Source: Deinococcus sedimenti
GTDB taxonomy: Bacteria; Deinococcota; Deinococci; Deinococcales; Deinococcaceae
NCBI RefSeq assembly: GCF_014648135.1
Contig: NZ_BMQN01000003.1
Location: 248,001 to 312,000, forward strand
DNA: 64,000 nt
Direction: 5' to 3'
The position numbers and the translations under genes are program-made. Positions 27,832 to 38,545 of the stretch are shown piece by piece. The notes below the pieces were generated by a model. The model saw only the letters and a list, made by a program, of their open reading frames with translations. It made no database searches and had not been told where the DNA came from. Numbering within the stretch: position 1 is the first letter of the stretch; every line of letters starts with the position of its first letter.

Positions 27832-28472
27832 GCCTGCTGCGGCTGCTGCAGCTGGCCGACACGGCCTTTCCGGCCGGTGCCTACGCGTTCAGTGACGGTC
27901 TGGAAACCCTGACGCAGCGCGGCGAGGTGCGCACGCCCGGCGACCTGACGGCGTTTCTGGCGGGGCAACTGACGCACGGCTGGGGGGCGCAGGACGCGTC
28001 AGCCTGTGCGCTGTCGTGGGGCGCCGACCGCGGCACGCTGGCGGAATTGGACGACCTCCTGGACGACCTGAAGCTCGTGCCGGGGCTGCGCGCGTCGAGC
28101 ACGCGGGTCGGCGCGAACCTGCGCCGCGCCGCCACGCACCTCTGGCCGGACGTCGTGGCGACCCTGCCCACCACACGGCACCACGCGACCACTTTCGGCG
28201 TACTCGGGCACGCCCTCTGCACGCCGCGCGCGGACACCGTCACGGCGTTCGTGAGCGGCTGGCTGCTGGGCCGCGCCACGTCCGCCACGCGCCTGATGCG
28301 CCTGGGCGGGCTGGACGCCCAGCGCTGCGCCGCCCACTGTGAACCGGCCGCGCAGGCGTGCATCCACGCGGCGCTGCGCGCCACACCGGACGACCTCTGC
28401 ACGTTCACCCCGCACCTCGACGTGGCCGCCAGCGAGCAGCCCGCCCTGGACGCGCGGCTGTTCCAGACGTAG
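27828..28472 (+). CDS. ureF: Urease accessory protein UreF
   Basis: 214 aa all-helical protein. [26 protein letters not shown] at the start is the UreF signature (normally D-S-x-F-P-x-G-x-x-x-H-S-x-G-L-E). The middle has [24 protein letters not shown] and the end [15 protein letters not shown]. UreF binds UreD (UreH) and acts as a gate for UreG. ATG at 27828 overlaps the ureE stop. A 34-bp gap with a GGAG site leads to ureG. Confidence 0.92.
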   Translation: MSLLRLLQLADTAFPAGAYAFSDGLETLTQRGEVRTPGDLTAFLAGQLTHGWGAQDASACALSWGADRGTLAELDDLLDDLKLVPGLRASSTRVGANLRRAATHLWPDVVATLPTTRHHATTFGVLGHALCTPRADTVTAFVSGWLLGRATSATRLMRLGGLDAQRCAAHCEPAAQACIHAALRATPDDLCTFTPHLDVAASEQPALDARLFQT

Positions 28473-28506
28473 CCGCGCCCCCGACCCGCCGCTCACAGGA
28501 GATCCC

Positions 28507-29178
28507 ATGACGCATCCCCCGACCCCCTCTCCCCTGCGCATCGGCGTGGGCGGCCCGGTCGGCAGTGGCAAGACCGCGCTGCTCGAAGCGCTGTGCCGCG
28601 CCCTGAGAGACCGCTACGACCTGGCCGTCATCACCAACGACATCTACACCTTCGAGGATCAGCGCATCCTGACCGCCGCGGCGGCCCTGCCGGCCGACCG
28701 CATCCGGGGCGTGCAGACCGGCGGCTGCCCCCACACCGCGATCCGCGAGGACACCTCCCTCAACCAGGAGGCCGCCGAGGCCCTCAGCGCGGCCTACCCC
28801 GGCCTGGACCTGCTGTTCATCGAGTCTGGCGGGGATAATCTGGCGTCCTCGTTCTCCCCGGAGCTGGTGGACGCGTGGATGTTCGTGCTGGACGTGTCCG
28901 GCGGCGAGAAGGTCCCGCGCAAGGGCGGGCCGGGCGTGCGGGCCAGCGACCTGCTGGTGATCAACAAGACCGACCTCGCGCCGATGGTGGGCGCCGACCT
29001 GCGCGTCATGGACGCCGACGCCCGCGCCGGACGGACCGTGGCGGGTCAGGTGCGTCCCTTCGTGTTCACCAACCTCCGGACCGGGCAGGGCCTGAGCGAC
29101 GTGATCGCCTGGATCGAGCACGACCTGCTGTTCCGCGACGTGCCCCCACCCCGCACCGGCCTGCCGGAGAACCCCTGA
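28507..29178 (+). CDS. ureG: Urease accessory GTPase UreG
   Basis: 223 aa SIMIBI GTPase that powers nickel delivery to urease. The P-loop is [20 protein letters not shown]; the region [14 protein letters not shown] and [18 protein letters not shown] has the Cys-Pro-His nickel motif; [19 protein letters not shown] is switch [19 protein letters not shown] is the NKTD base motif. Length is normal. It has its own ribosome site (AGGAG, 8 bases before the ATG). Its TGA overlaps the next gene. Confidence 0.97.
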   Translation: MTHPPTPSPLRIGVGGPVGSGKTALLEALCRALRDRYDLAVITNDIYTFEDQRILTAAAALPADRIRGVQTGGCPHTAIREDTSLNQEAAEALSAAYPGLDLLFIESGGDNLASSFSPELVDAWMFVLDVSGGEKVPRKGGPGVRASDLLVINKTDLAPMVGADLRVMDADARAGRTVAGQVRPFVFTNLRTGQGLSDVIAWIEHDLLFRDVPPPRTGLPENP

Positions 29179-29975
29179 GCCTCCTGACCCGCACGCGCAC
29201 CGGCGTCCTGCACCTGCACTTCGGGGTGCGGGCCGGGCGCACCGCCCTGCTGCGCGACACGCAGAAGGCCCCGCTGATGGTGATCCGCCCGTTTCCCCTG
29301 CCGTGCGGCACGCTGATGGTCTTCATCGTGAATCCCACCGGTGGCGTGCTGGGCGGCGACCACGCGGAAATCCGCGTCACGGTCGACGCGGACGCGCGGG
29401 TGCTGATCCTCACGCAGTCCGCCACGCGCGTGCAGCCGTCACCGGACCGGCGCCCCGCCACGCAGGACGTGCACTTCACCGTGGCCACCGGCGCGCGGCT
29501 GGAATTCCACCCGGAGCGCACGATTCCGTTCGCTGGCAGCGCCTTCGCGCAGACCCTGACGGCGGACCTCGAGGACGGCGCGCAGTTCGGGCTGACGGAG
29601 ACGCTCGCGTCGGGACGCGTGCAGACCGGCGAGCGGCTGGCCTTTCACTCGGTCGAGAGCCGCGTGCAGGTGCGGGTCGCGGGCCGCCGGGTGTACCTCG
29701 ACCGGCAGCGCCTCATCCCGGGCCTGGACGCCGGTGCGCCCGGCGTGTGGGGCGGGCACGACTACCAGGCGTCGGGCGTGTTCGTCGGGGGCGCCCCGCC
29801 GGCCTCACTGCCGGGCGTGCCCGGCCGGCTCGCCTCGGGCGTCTCGGCGGGCGGGGCAGTCTGGCTGCGGGGCGTGGCGCGGCGCGGCCCGGACCTGGAC
29901 GCCGCGCTGCACGCCGCCCGCGAGGAACTGCGCCTCGCGCTGTGGGGCGCCGCACCCCTGCGCGTACGCCGCTGA
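29175..29975 (+). CDS. ureD: Urease accessory protein UreD (UreH)
   Basis: About 266 aa beta-helical scaffold protein that binds the urease apoprotein with UreF and UreG. Recognised by [56 protein letters not shown] and ETLASGR. The start is not clear. The frame begins to match the family within a few residues of 29175 ([27 protein letters not shown]), where a CTG overlaps the ureG stop as CTGA; no ATG or GTG stands at this place, the nearest in-frame GTG being about 16 codons later. CTG initiation by translational coupling seems most likely. UreD usually comes first in urease operons; here it is last. Confidence 0.88.
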   Translation: MSLLTRTRTGVLHLHFGVRAGRTALLRDTQKAPLMVIRPFPLPCGTLMVFIVNPTGGVLGGDHAEIRVTVDADARVLILTQSATRVQPSPDRRPATQDVHFTVATGARLEFHPERTIPFAGSAFAQTLTADLEDGAQFGLTETLASGRVQTGERLAFHSVESRVQVRVAGRRVYLDRQRLIPGLDAGAPGVWGGHDYQASGVFVGGAPPASLPGVPGRLASGVSAGGAVWLRGVARRGPDLDAALHAAREELRLALWGAAPLRVRR

Positions 29976-30044
29976 CCACGGCGGCCAGGTCCACCCTGTG
30001 CACCGGGGCTCCACGGTCAACCTCTGCCCTGCTCACAGCGTTTC

Positions 30045-30189
30045 CAGGTGTGCTGGGAACCCCTCACCACACCTGAAACGAGCGGACTCGCAAGGCTGCG
30101 AAGCAGAGCGAGAAGCCGTCAACATCAGCGGTTGGAAGTGGAATTGGAGGGCGTGCCCTTGGCCCTTCAACGGAACTGGAAACCGCTGT
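30045..30189. repeat. Family-1 small noncoding repeat, composite copy
   Basis: Two hairpins in a row. First CAGGTGTG / CACACCTG, then the link GAAACGAGCGGA, then the main palindrome from CAGCGGTTGGAAGTGGAATT to GGAACTGGAAACCGCTGT at 30126-30189. The same order occurs at 55907-56034. The interval 29976-30286 holds no gene besides this repeat. Confidence 0.85.
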
Positions 30190-30286
30190 CCGGTCCTCGC
30201 TCCGCTCGGCGCAGAGGGATCCAGGGAGACCGTCCAGACCTCTAAATCCTGCCGTGCGGGCGCCAGCCGACCGGTACAGTGCAGGC

Positions 30287-31087
30287 ATGCTGCCCTCACC
30301 CCGCGCCCGCCTGATCGACCTGTCCGCGCCGCTGAGCAACGCCACGAGCGACTTCGAACCCAACCCGCACCGCATCACGTACGTGGATCACGCGCAGGCC
30401 GCCGAGCAGGCCCGCGCGCTGCTGGGGCTGCCCGGCCCGGTGATGGACCGCGTGCTGGCGCGCGGCCACGTCTGGAGCGTCGAGAACGTCACGCTGAGCA
30501 CGCACAGCGGCACCCACGTGGACGCCCCGTACCATTACGGGCCGCGCATGGCCGACGGCAGCGCCCCCCTGACGATCGATCAGGTGCCGCTCGAGTGGTG
30601 CTGGGGCCGCGGCGTGCGCCTCGACCTGCGGCACCGACCAGCCGGCGCGGGCATCACGGCAGCGGACGTGCAGGCCGCGCTGGACGCCGCCGGACATGTC
30701 CTGGCCGAGGGCGACGTGGTCCTGACCCTCACCGGGGCGAGCGCCCACTACCACGAGGCCGGGTACGAGCAGCGGCACGCCGGGTACACCCGGGACGGCC
30801 TGGCGTGGCTGGTGGACCGCGGCGTGCGCCTGATCGGCATCGACGCGTGGGGCATCGACCGGCCGTTCGGCCCGCTGATTCAGGACGCCGCTGCGGGACG
30901 CGCGGAGTTCTGGGAAGCGCACTTCTACGGCCTGGAACGGCCGTACCTGCAGATCGAGAAGCTCTGCAACCTCGAGGCCCTGCCAGCCACGGGCTTCACC
31001 GTCATGGCGTTTCCCGTGAAGGTCGAGGGCGCCAGCGCCGGATGGGCGCGGGTGGTGGCGTTCGTGGACGGCAGCCCGCAGGACTGA
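30287..31087 (+). CDS. Cyclase-family metal hydrolase (kynurenine formamidase-like)
   Basis: 266 aa. The family motif HxGTHxDxPxH is present as STHSGTHVDAPYHYGP at about residues 76-90, which places the metal ligands. Other typical pieces are LIDLSAPLSNATSDFEPNPH at the N-terminus and GIDAWGIDRPFGP in the C-terminal half. Members hydrolyse N-formylkynurenine, isatin or other amides and lactones; the substrate cannot be told from sequence alone. It stands alone between two family-1 repeats, with no kynurenine pathway gene nearby. Start ATG at 30287 chosen from the first residues that look coding. Confidence 0.85.
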   Translation: MLPSPRARLIDLSAPLSNATSDFEPNPHRITYVDHAQAAEQARALLGLPGPVMDRVLARGHVWSVENVTLSTHSGTHVDAPYHYGPRMADGSAPLTIDQVPLEWCWGRGVRLDLRHRPAGAGITAADVQAALDAAGHVLAEGDVVLTLTGASAHYHEAGYEQRHAGYTRDGLAWLVDRGVRLIGIDAWGIDRPFGPLIQDAAAGRAEFWEAHFYGLERPYLQIEKLCNLEALPATGFTVMAFPVKVEGASAGWARVVAFVDGSPQD

Positions 31088-31104
31088 CAGCAGCATTCAG
31101 GAGT

Positions 31105-31200
31105 AGTGAACGAGCGGAGCGAGCACCTGACACCACCAGCGGTTGGAAGTGGAATTGAAGGGCGTGGTGCTGGCCCTTCAATGGAATTGGAAAGCGCTGT
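31105..31200. repeat. Family-1 small noncoding repeat
   Basis: GTGAACGAGCGGAGCGAGCA precedes the palindrome CAGCGGTTGGAAGTGGAATT ... GGAATTGGAAAGCGCTGT at 31137-31200. Arms pair as in the other copies. The rest of the 31088-31407 gap shows no gene. Confidence 0.85.
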
Positions 31201-31407
31201 GAGCGCTGTGTTCAGGTCGACCCCGGGCCCGACACTGCGCCTCAGGGCTTCACGGCCCACCGCTGTCCTGCTCAGGTGCTCGCTCTGCCGCGCAGCTCTT
31301 CGGGTGCCCTCGGTTCAGAGCCGTGGGGGGAGACCCTCCGGGTCGCCGGCCCCGGCGATGAACCCAGCGTGAGGGCCGCCGCGCCGCCCGCGCCGTAAGC
31401 TGACGGA

Positions 31408-33036
31408 GTGGCCCCGTCGTCTCCTCCCACCAGCGGTGACCTGGACGCCCTGCGGCAGCTGACGCGGCAGGTGGCGCACGGCGCCCTGCAACACGATCAG
31501 GTCGCCGGTCTACTGGCCGACGTTGCCGAGCGGCTGGCGGCGCTGGGCGGCGCCCTGACCCCCCCGGGTCAGGCGGGCGTGCCGGTGACGGTGCGGGAGC
31601 AGGAGGTCGCGCGCCTGGCCCTGCCGTCACCGGACCCGGCTGTCCCGGCGGCCCTGGACGACCTGGCGCTGCTCCTGACGCCCCTGATCGGCCTGCTGCG
31701 CGGCCGTGAGCTGGCGCGTCACTTGGCCGAGCTGAACAACTGGATGGTCCGTCAGGACGATCCGCAGGTGGCGTTCGGCCGGGTGCGGGACCTGCTGCGC
31801 GACCTCGGGGCGCAGCATGTGACCCTGGTCCCGCAGCCGCTCGCGTCGCCCGGCGACGGGCTGATCCTGCCCCTGGCGGGGCGGTACCGCGCGCGTCAGG
31901 CGCTGCAGGTGCAGCCGGTCCCGGCGTGGACGGCCGAGGAGCACCGCACGGCCGCCGCCGCCGCCCGGCAGTTCGCCCTGCTGCTGGAACGGGTCGCGGC
32001 AGAAAACCGCCTGGAGACCCTGCTGCACCTGCAACGGCAGCTGGGCAGCGTGGCGGCCGAGGCGCTGTACGCGCCGCTGCTGGACGCTGCGGTGCGCCTA
32101 GTGCCAGGCGCGCAGGGCGGCAGCCTGCTGGTCCGTCAGGGGGACTCGTTCCGGTTCGCGGCGGTGGCCGGCTACCCGTTCGCGGCGCTGCAGGACGTCA
32201 CGTTCGCGTGGCAGGAGACCCGGGACGTCTGGTACGGCCTGGGCGAGGCGGCCTGGCAAGGCGGCGCGCCGCGGGTGCTGGACCAGGTCGGCCTGCACCG
32301 GCACGGGCGGGGGTACAGCATGGACGGGCGGCGCGTGCAGGACCTGCTGCCACAGGTCCTGCACCTGCAGAGCGGGCTGGCCGTTCCGGTGCTGGTGGAG
32401 GACGACGTGTACGCCCTGATCAACCTCGACGCGTTCGACGACCCGGCGGCGTTCGACGGGGACGCCACCCGCATCGCCCAGGCATTCGGGAGCATGGCGT
32501 CCCTGCTGATCCACGAGGCGCGGCGGCGGGACCTGATGACCCGGCTGGCGCGGACGGACGACCTCACCGGACTGGGCAACCGCCGGGCGCTGAACGAGCA
32601 CCTCGCGGCGGCCGCGCAACTGACCCGCGACGGCGAGGCCCTGTCGCTGCTGGTGATGGACCTGCGGGGCTTCAAACGCATCAACGACGAGCTGGGGCAC
32701 GCGGCCGGGGACGAGGCGCTGCGGCAGGTGGCGGAGCTGCTGCGCCGCGAACTGCCCGGCACCGACCTGCTGTTCCGCTGGGGCGGTGACGAGTTCGCGG
32801 CCATCCTGTCCGGCACGCCGCCCGACGCGGCGCTGCAGGCCGCGCAGCGGATCACCGGCGCGCTGGGCGCCCTGCGGATCGGTGATCTGCCGCTGCGCGC
32901 GAACATCGGGGTGTCCAGCCTGGGGTCCGGGGACAACGCCGAGCAGCTGCTGGCCCGCGCGGACGCCGCGATGTACGCCGCGCGCGACCGGGGCGCGGCG
33001 GTGGCCGAATCGGCGAGCGAACCGGCCGGTCCCTGA
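31408..33036 (+). CDS. GAF-GGDEF protein, diguanylate cyclase
   Basis: 542 aa, GTG start, no membrane helix. Residues 1-150 are helical and unassigned; about 190-370 looks like a GAF sensor domain (LDAAVRLVPGAQGGSLLVRQGDSFRFAAVAGYP ... ALINLDAFDDPAAF). The C-terminal GGDEF domain begins with ARTDDLTGLGNRRALNEHL, contains VMDLRGFKRINDELGHAAGDEAL and an intact RWGGDEFAAIL, so synthesis of c-di-GMP is expected. No RxxD inhibition site stands out in front of GGDEF. Together with the EAL protein at 10736 this replicon carries both arms of c-di-GMP turnover. Confidence 0.9.
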   Translation: MAPSSPPTSGDLDALRQLTRQVAHGALQHDQVAGLLADVAERLAALGGALTPPGQAGVPVTVREQEVARLALPSPDPAVPAALDDLALLLTPLIGLLRGRELARHLAELNNWMVRQDDPQVAFGRVRDLLRDLGAQHVTLVPQPLASPGDGLILPLAGRYRARQALQVQPVPAWTAEEHRTAAAAARQFALLLERVAAENRLETLLHLQRQLGSVAAEALYAPLLDAAVRLVPGAQGGSLLVRQGDSFRFAAVAGYPFAALQDVTFAWQETRDVWYGLGEAAWQGGAPRVLDQVGLHRHGRGYSMDGRRVQDLLPQVLHLQSGLAVPVLVEDDVYALINLDAFDDPAAFDGDATRIAQAFGSMASLLIHEARRRDLMTRLARTDDLTGLGNRRALNEHLAAAAQLTRDGEALSLLVMDLRGFKRINDELGHAAGDEALRQVAELLRRELPGTDLLFRWGGDEFAAILSGTPPDAALQAAQRITGALGALRIGDLPLRANIGVSSLGSGDNAEQLLARADAAMYAARDRGAAVAESASEPAGP

Positions 33037-33077
33037 GCGCGCGGCGCACGCTGCCGTCCGCTGTGGTATCAACAGCC

Positions 33078-34238
33078 ATGTTTGACGACTTCGCCGTGCA
33101 TGACCTGCTGACACCCGATGAACGCCTCGTGCGCGAGAGTGTCCGGGCGTTCTGCGACGCGGAGCTGCTGCCCCACGTGGCCGACTGGTGGGACAGCGGC
33201 GCGCTGCCGGTCCGGGACGTGATGCGCCGCTTCGGGCAGATGGGTCTGCTCGGGCCGACCACGCCCGAGGCGTACGGCGGGGCTGGCGTCACGTACAGCG
33301 CCTACGGCGCGATGATGTACGAACTCGAACGGGTGGACAGTGGCCTGCGCAGCGCCGCCAGCGTGCAGGGCAGTCTGGTCATGCACCCCATCCACGCGTT
33401 CGGCAGTGACGAGCAGCGGCAGCGCTGGCTGCCCGGCCTGGCCAGCGGCACCCTGATCGGCTGCTTCGGCCTGACCGAACCGGACGGCGGCAGTGACCCC
33501 GGCGCGATGCGCACCCGCGCGCGGACCGACGGGGATCACGTCGTGCTGAACGGCTCGAAAATGTGGATCACCAACAGCCCCGAGGCGGACGTGGCCGTCG
33601 TGTGGGCCAAGGACGACGCAGACGTCGTGCGGGGTTACCTCGTGCCGACCGACACGCCCGGCTTCAGCGCGCCGCCCATTCACCGCAAGCAGAGCCTGCG
33701 GGCCAGCGTCACCGGCGAGATCGTCCTGAACGACTGCCGCGTCCCGCGCGACCACGTCCTGCCGGGCAGTCACGGGCTGAAAAGTCCCCTGTCGTGCCTG
33801 ACGTCCGCCCGGTTCGGCATCGCGTGGGGCGCCATGGGCGCGCTCGAAGCGGTCCTGACCGCCACGCTGGACTACACGGGCAGCCGGGTGACGTTCGGGC
33901 AGCCGATCGCGGCGCGGCAGCTGGTGCAGGACAAACTGGTGCGCATGGCCACCGATCACAGCCTCGGGCTGCTGCTCGCCTGGCGGCTCGGGCAGCTCAA
34001 GGACGCCGGACGCATGAACTACGCGCAGGTCAGCTACGCCAAGCGCAACAACGTCCGCGTGGCGCTGCAGGGCGCGCGCCTCGCCCGGGAACTGCACGGC
34101 GGCAACGGCATCACCACCGAGTACCCCGTCATCCGGCACATGCTGAACCTCGAAACGGTGGACACCTACGAGGGCACGCACGACATTCACACGCTGATCG
34201 TCGGGCGTCACCTCACGGGCCTCAGCGCGCTGGGCTAG
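33078..34238 (+). CDS. gcdH: Acyl-CoA dehydrogenase, glutaryl-CoA dehydrogenase type
   Basis: 386 aa flavoenzyme. Segments GCFGLTEPDGGSDPGAMRTRA, LNGSKMWITNSPEADVAVVW, FGIAWGAMGALEAVL and HGGNGITTEYPVIRHMLNLE are the FAD/acyl-CoA motifs. The catalytic Glu lies in VDTYEGTHDIHTLIVGRHLTG, the form typical of glutaryl-CoA dehydrogenase, which oxidises and decarboxylates glutaryl-CoA to crotonyl-CoA in lysine and aromatic breakdown. No other lysine degradation gene is adjacent. It has its own ATG and ends before a strong terminator. Confidence 0.9.
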   Translation: MFDDFAVHDLLTPDERLVRESVRAFCDAELLPHVADWWDSGALPVRDVMRRFGQMGLLGPTTPEAYGGAGVTYSAYGAMMYELERVDSGLRSAASVQGSLVMHPIHAFGSDEQRQRWLPGLASGTLIGCFGLTEPDGGSDPGAMRTRARTDGDHVVLNGSKMWITNSPEADVAVVWAKDDADVVRGYLVPTDTPGFSAPPIHRKQSLRASVTGEIVLNDCRVPRDHVLPGSHGLKSPLSCLTSARFGIAWGAMGALEAVLTATLDYTGSRVTFGQPIAARQLVQDKLVRMATDHSLGLLLAWRLGQLKDAGRMNYAQVSYAKRNNVRVALQGARLARELHGGNGITTEYPVIRHMLNLETVDTYEGTHDIHTLIVGRHLTGLSALG

Positions 34239-34257
34239 GTTCCGGCAGGGCCGCGGA

Positions 34258-34300
34258 CCGGCGGGCGACGGGGAGGCGTGCCCTCTGCGTCGCCCGCCGG
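34258..34300 (+). terminator. Perfect 13-bp stem-loop after gcdH
   Basis: CCGGCGGGCGACG and CGTCGCCCGCCGG pair fully around a 17-base loop, starting 20 bp after the gcdH stop. It is the strongest hairpin in the window and separates gcdH from the transporter operon. Confidence 0.75.
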
Positions 34301-34456
34301 CTCACGTGGTGGCGCGTGAACGCGCGTCCGCGAGGCGCAGCGGGCGAGTGTGGCACAGGCTGGACGCCCGCTGGCCCGCCTGTGCCATACTTCGCGCATC
34401 AACCGTTCAAGCTGTCACCGCGCCTGGCTGCGGTGAGGAACCCGTGGAGGTTCACC

Positions 34457-35599
34457 ATGAAAAAGGCACTGCTGCTGAGCATTCTGGCCCTGTCGTCCCT
34501 CGCTGCCGCCGAAGTCCGGGTGGGCGTGATCGTCTCCTCGACCGGCCCCGCCGCCAGCCTCGGTATTCCCGAGAAGAACACCGTGGCGCTGCTGCCGCAG
34601 ACCATCGCCGGGCAGCAGATCGTGTACACGATCCTCGACGACGCCTCCGACACCACCGCCGCGGTCACCAACACCCGCAAACTCATCCAGGACAACAAGG
34701 TGGACCTGATCATCGGCACGACCACCACCCCCGCCTCGCTGGCCATGATCGACGTGGTCGCCGAGGCGAAGGTCCCCATGATCAGCCTCGCGGCCAGTGA
34801 AGGGATCATCAAACCCGTGGACGCCAAGCGCAGCTGGGTGTTCAAGACCCCGCAGACCGACGCGCTGATGGCCGCCGCCATCGTGCAGCACATGGTGCAG
34901 AACAAGGTCAAGACGATCGGCTACATCGGCTTCAACGACGCGTACGGGGAAGGCTGGGCGAACGAACTCAAGAAGAACGCCGCCGCGCGCGGACTGAAGA
35001 TCATCGCCGAGGAACGCTACAGCCGCAGCGACACCAGCGTCACCGGACAGGTCCTGAAACTCGCGGCCGCCCGCCCCGACGCCATCCTGATCGGCGCGTC
35101 CGGCGTGCCGGCCGTGCTGCCCCAGAAGGCCCTCAAGGACCGCGGGTACGCGGGCAAGATCTACCAGACGCACGGCGTGGCGAACGCCGACTTCCTGCGC
35201 GTCGGCGGACGCGACGTGGAAGGCGCGATCCTGCCGGCCGGACCGGTCCTGGTGGCCGATCAGCTGCCCAGCACCAACCCCACCCGCAAGGTCGGCCTGG
35301 CCTACATGAACCTGTACGAGGCGAAGTACGGCAAGGACAGCGTCAGCACCTTCGGCGCGCACATGTGGGACGCGGGCCTGCTGATGCAGAAGGCCATTCC
35401 GGCCGCCCTGAAAAAAGCCAAGCCCGGCACCGCGGCGTTCCGGGAGGCGCTGCGTGACGCGCTCGAAGGCACGCGTAACGTCATCGGCGCGCACGGCATC
35501 TTCAACCTGTCCGCCACCGACCACCTGGGCCTGGACGCCCGCAGCCGCGTGATGGTGCAGGTCGTGGACGGCACCTGGAAACTGCTGCCCACCCGCTGA
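34457..35599 (+). CDS. livJ: Branched-chain amino acid-type ABC transporter, substrate-binding protein
   Basis: 380 aa periplasmic-type binding protein. [18 protein letters not shown] is a Sec signal peptide cleaved around residue 18. The mature part has [77 protein letters not shown] and [24 protein letters not shown] segments of the Leu/Ile/Val binding family. The ligand could be a branched-chain amino acid, amide, urea or an aromatic acid; the family does not tell. Good GGAGGT site before the ATG. A hairpin separates it from livH. Confidence 0.9.
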   Translation: MKKALLLSILALSSLAAAEVRVGVIVSSTGPAASLGIPEKNTVALLPQTIAGQQIVYTILDDASDTTAAVTNTRKLIQDNKVDLIIGTTTTPASLAMIDVVAEAKVPMISLAASEGIIKPVDAKRSWVFKTPQTDALMAAAIVQHMVQNKVKTIGYIGFNDAYGEGWANELKKNAAARGLKIIAEERYSRSDTSVTGQVLKLAAARPDAILIGASGVPAVLPQKALKDRGYAGKIYQTHGVANADFLRVGGRDVEGAILPAGPVLVADQLPSTNPTRKVGLAYMNLYEAKYGKDSVSTFGAHMWDAGLLMQKAIPAALKKAKPGTAAFREALRDALEGTRNVIGAHGIFNLSATDHLGLDARSRVMVQVVDGTWKLLPTR

Positions 35600-35606
35600 C
35601 CCGTGG

Positions 35607-35649
35607 CGGCGCCACCCGCTGACCGCGTCTGGTCCGGCGGGTGGCGCCG
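35607..35649 (+). promoter_or_regulatory. Perfect stem-loop between binding protein and permease genes
   Basis: CGGCGCCACCCGC and GCGGGTGGCGCCG form a 13-bp perfect stem with a 17-base loop just 8 bp after the livJ stop. Such hairpins let the binding protein be made in excess over the permeases by partial termination or by protecting the upstream mRNA. Confidence 0.65.
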
Positions 35650-35709
35650 TCCACGTCCGCTCGTCGTTTCACCGGCGGCACCTGCGCGCCGCCGAAAGGC
35701 CCGTGTGAC

Positions 35710-36759
35710 ATGCAAATATTTGACCCGAGTATCTTTCCCATCCTGGCCGCCGACGGCCTGACCAACGGGGCCGTGTACGCCCTGCTGTCCCTGGCGCTGG
35801 TGCTGGTGTTCGCGGTGACCCGCGTGATCTTCATTCCCCTGGGTGAATTCGTCGTGTTCGGCACCCTCACGCTGGCCTCGTTCCAGCTGGGCAAGGTGCC
35901 CGGCACGCTGACGCTGCTGCTGATCCTGCTGGCCCTCGCGGCGGTCATGGAAGCGGCGGGGCAGCTGCGCCGGCGCCAGGGGGCCCGCGCGGCGCGGACC
36001 CTGCTGGCGGCTGGCGCGCTGGCCGCCGCCCTGTGGGGCCTGGCGCACTGGATCGTGCCGCTCAAGCCCCCGCTGATCACGCAGGTGCTGCTGACCCTGG
36101 CGGTCGTGGCGCCCCTGGGGCCGCTGCTGTACCGCACGGTGTACCAGCCGCTGCAGAACGCGACGGTGCTGGTGCTGCTGATCGCGTCGGTGGCGCTGCA
36201 CCTGGCCCTGACCGGCCTGGCGCTGGTGTTCTTCGGTCCGGAAGGGTCCCGCACGCCGCCGTTCGCGCCGGGCAACGTCACGGTCGGGCAGGTCACGCTC
36301 AGCTGGCAGAGCCTGCTGGTGATCCTCGTCTCGGCGCTGCTGATGCTGGCGCTGTACTTCTTCTTCGAGCGGACCATGGCCGGCAAGGCGCTGCGCGCCA
36401 CGGCCGTCAACCGCCTGGGCGCCCGGCTGGTGGGCATCAGTCCGTCCTCGGCGGGCACGCTGACGTTCACGCTGGCCGCCCTGATCGGCGCGCTGGGCGG
36501 CATGCTGATCGGTCCGTCCGTGGCCATGACCTACGACAGCGGCTTCCTGATTGGCCTCAAGGGCTTTGTCGGGGCGATCATCGGCGGACTGGTGAGCTAC
36601 CCGCTGGCGGCCGCCGGGGCACTGCTGGTCGGATTGATCGAGAGTTTCGCGTCGTTCAGCCTGTCCGGCTGGAAGGAAGTCATCGTGTTCACCCTGATCC
36701 TGCCGGTGCTGCTGTGGCGGTCGGTGATCACGCGCCACACCCCCGAGGACGAGGAATGA
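35710..36759 (+). CDS. livH: Branched-chain amino acid-type ABC transporter permease LivH
   Basis: 349 aa polytopic membrane protein of the BPD_transp_2 family with about nine helices. The family start [20 protein letters not shown] and the EAA-like loop [28 protein letters not shown] are clear, followed by [11 protein letters not shown] and [13 protein letters not shown]. An insert at residues 75-135 ([24 protein letters not shown]) makes it longer than the usual 290-300 aa. The stop overlaps the next start by four bases. Confidence 0.9.
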   Translation: MQIFDPSIFPILAADGLTNGAVYALLSLALVLVFAVTRVIFIPLGEFVVFGTLTLASFQLGKVPGTLTLLLILLALAAVMEAAGQLRRRQGARAARTLLAAGALAAALWGLAHWIVPLKPPLITQVLLTLAVVAPLGPLLYRTVYQPLQNATVLVLLIASVALHLALTGLALVFFGPEGSRTPPFAPGNVTVGQVTLSWQSLLVILVSALLMLALYFFFERTMAGKALRATAVNRLGARLVGISPSSAGTLTFTLAALIGALGGMLIGPSVAMTYDSGFLIGLKGFVGAIIGGLVSYPLAAAGALLVGLIESFASFSLSGWKEVIVFTLILPVLLWRSVITRHTPEDEE

Positions 36760-38545
36760 GCCGCCCGTCCGGCGCGCCGCTGCGCGCGGCCCTGAGCGGC
36801 GCGGCCGTGCTGATCGCGCTGCTGCTGCCGGTGATCCTGCCGGAATTCCAGGTGACGCTGCTGGTGAACATCATCATCTTCGCGGTCGTCGCGGTGGGCC
36901 TGGTGCTCCTGACCGGCATTCTCGGCCTGACCAGTTTCGGGCAGGCGGCGTTCATGGGGGTCGGTGCGTACACCAGCGCCGTCCTGACCACCCAGGCCGG
37001 CTGGAGTCCCTGGCTGACGCTGCTGGCCGGGTTCGCGGTCACGGCGGTCATCGCGCTGATCCTGGGCACGGTGACGCTGCGGATGCAGGGGCATTACCTG
37101 CCGCTGGCGACCATCGCGTGGGGCATCAGCCTGTACTACGTGTTCGGCAACACGCCCGCGCTGGGTGGATTCACGGGCATGACCGACATTCCCCCGGTGC
37201 AGGCCTTCGGGCTGAACCTCACCTCGCCGCGGCACTTCGCGTACCTGGCGCTCATCAGCCTGGGCCTCACGGCGCTCGGCGCGCAGTTCCTGCTGTCGTC
37301 CCGCACCGGGCGGGCCATGCGGGCGCTACGCGGCGGACCGGTGGTGGCCGAGGCGTTCGGGGTGAATCCCTTCCAGCTGAAGGTGCAGGTGTTCGTCCTG
37401 TCGGCGTTGATGGCGTCCCTGGCCGGCTGGCTGTACGCCCACAGCCAGCGGTTCGTGAACCCCACGCCGTTCGGCCTGCAGGCCGGCATCGAGGCGCTGT
37501 TCATGAGCGTGGTGGGCGGCCCGGGGCACGTGTGGGGAGCGCTGCTGGGTTCGGGACTGATCACCGCGCTGCGGGAGTGGCTGCGGGACGTCCTGCCGGT
37601 CGTCATCGGCGCGCAGGGCAACTTCGAGGTGATCGTGTTCGGCGTGCTGATCATCCTCACGCTGCAGTTCGCCCGCCAAGGCCTGTGGCCACTGCTGGAA
37701 CGCGCGCTGCCGCAGACCGGCACCCGCCTGCGCCCCGATACGCGGCCGCTCACGGCGCGCCCGAAGCCCCAGCCGGGCCAGCCGCTCCTGCAGGTCAGCG
37801 GGGCCGTGAAGCAGTTCGGGGGGTTGCGGGCCGTGTCGGACGTGTCGTTCGAGCTGCGCACCGGCGAGATCCTGGGCCTGATCGGCCCGAACGGCGCCGG
37901 GAAGAGCACCATGTTCAACCTGATCACCGGTGTCAACCCGGCCACGTCGGGTCAGGTGCGGTTCGGGGATCAGGACGTCACCCGCTGGCGCCCCGGTCAG
38001 ATTCACCGGCTGGGCGTGGCGCGCACCTTCCAGCACGTGCACCTGCTGCCGGACCTGTCGCTGCTGGCCAACACCATGATGGGCGGCTACGCCCGCGGTC
38101 GCGCCGGTCTGCTGGCCAGCCTGTTGCACCTGGAACGGGCGGAGGAGGCGGCCCTGCAACACGAGGCGATGCGGCAGCTGCGCCGCGTCGGGCTGGACGC
38201 GCAGGCGTTCACGCTGGCCGGCAACCTGGCCCTGGGTCAGCAGCGCGTGCTGGAAATCGCGCGGGCGCTCGTGGCCGACCCGACCCTGCTGCTGCTGGAT
38301 GAGCCGGCCGCGGGCCTGCGGTTCGGGGAGAAACAGGAACTCGTGGCGCTGCTCAAGCGCCTGCGGGACGAGGGCGTGACGATTCTCATCGTGGAGCACG
38401 ACATGGAACTGGTCATGAATCTTGTGGACCGCCTGGTGGTCATGAATCACGGCGAGAAGCTGGCCGAAGGGTCGCCCGCCCAGATCCGCGCGCATCCGGC
38501 CGTGCGGGAAGCGTATCTGGGCGTCGACATGGACGGGGGGGCCGC

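Noticed and set aside
33563..34456. Upstream extension of the livJ frame into gcdH
   Set aside because: Extension is Arg/Gly/His-rich shadow; the signal peptide and ribosome site fix the start at 34457.
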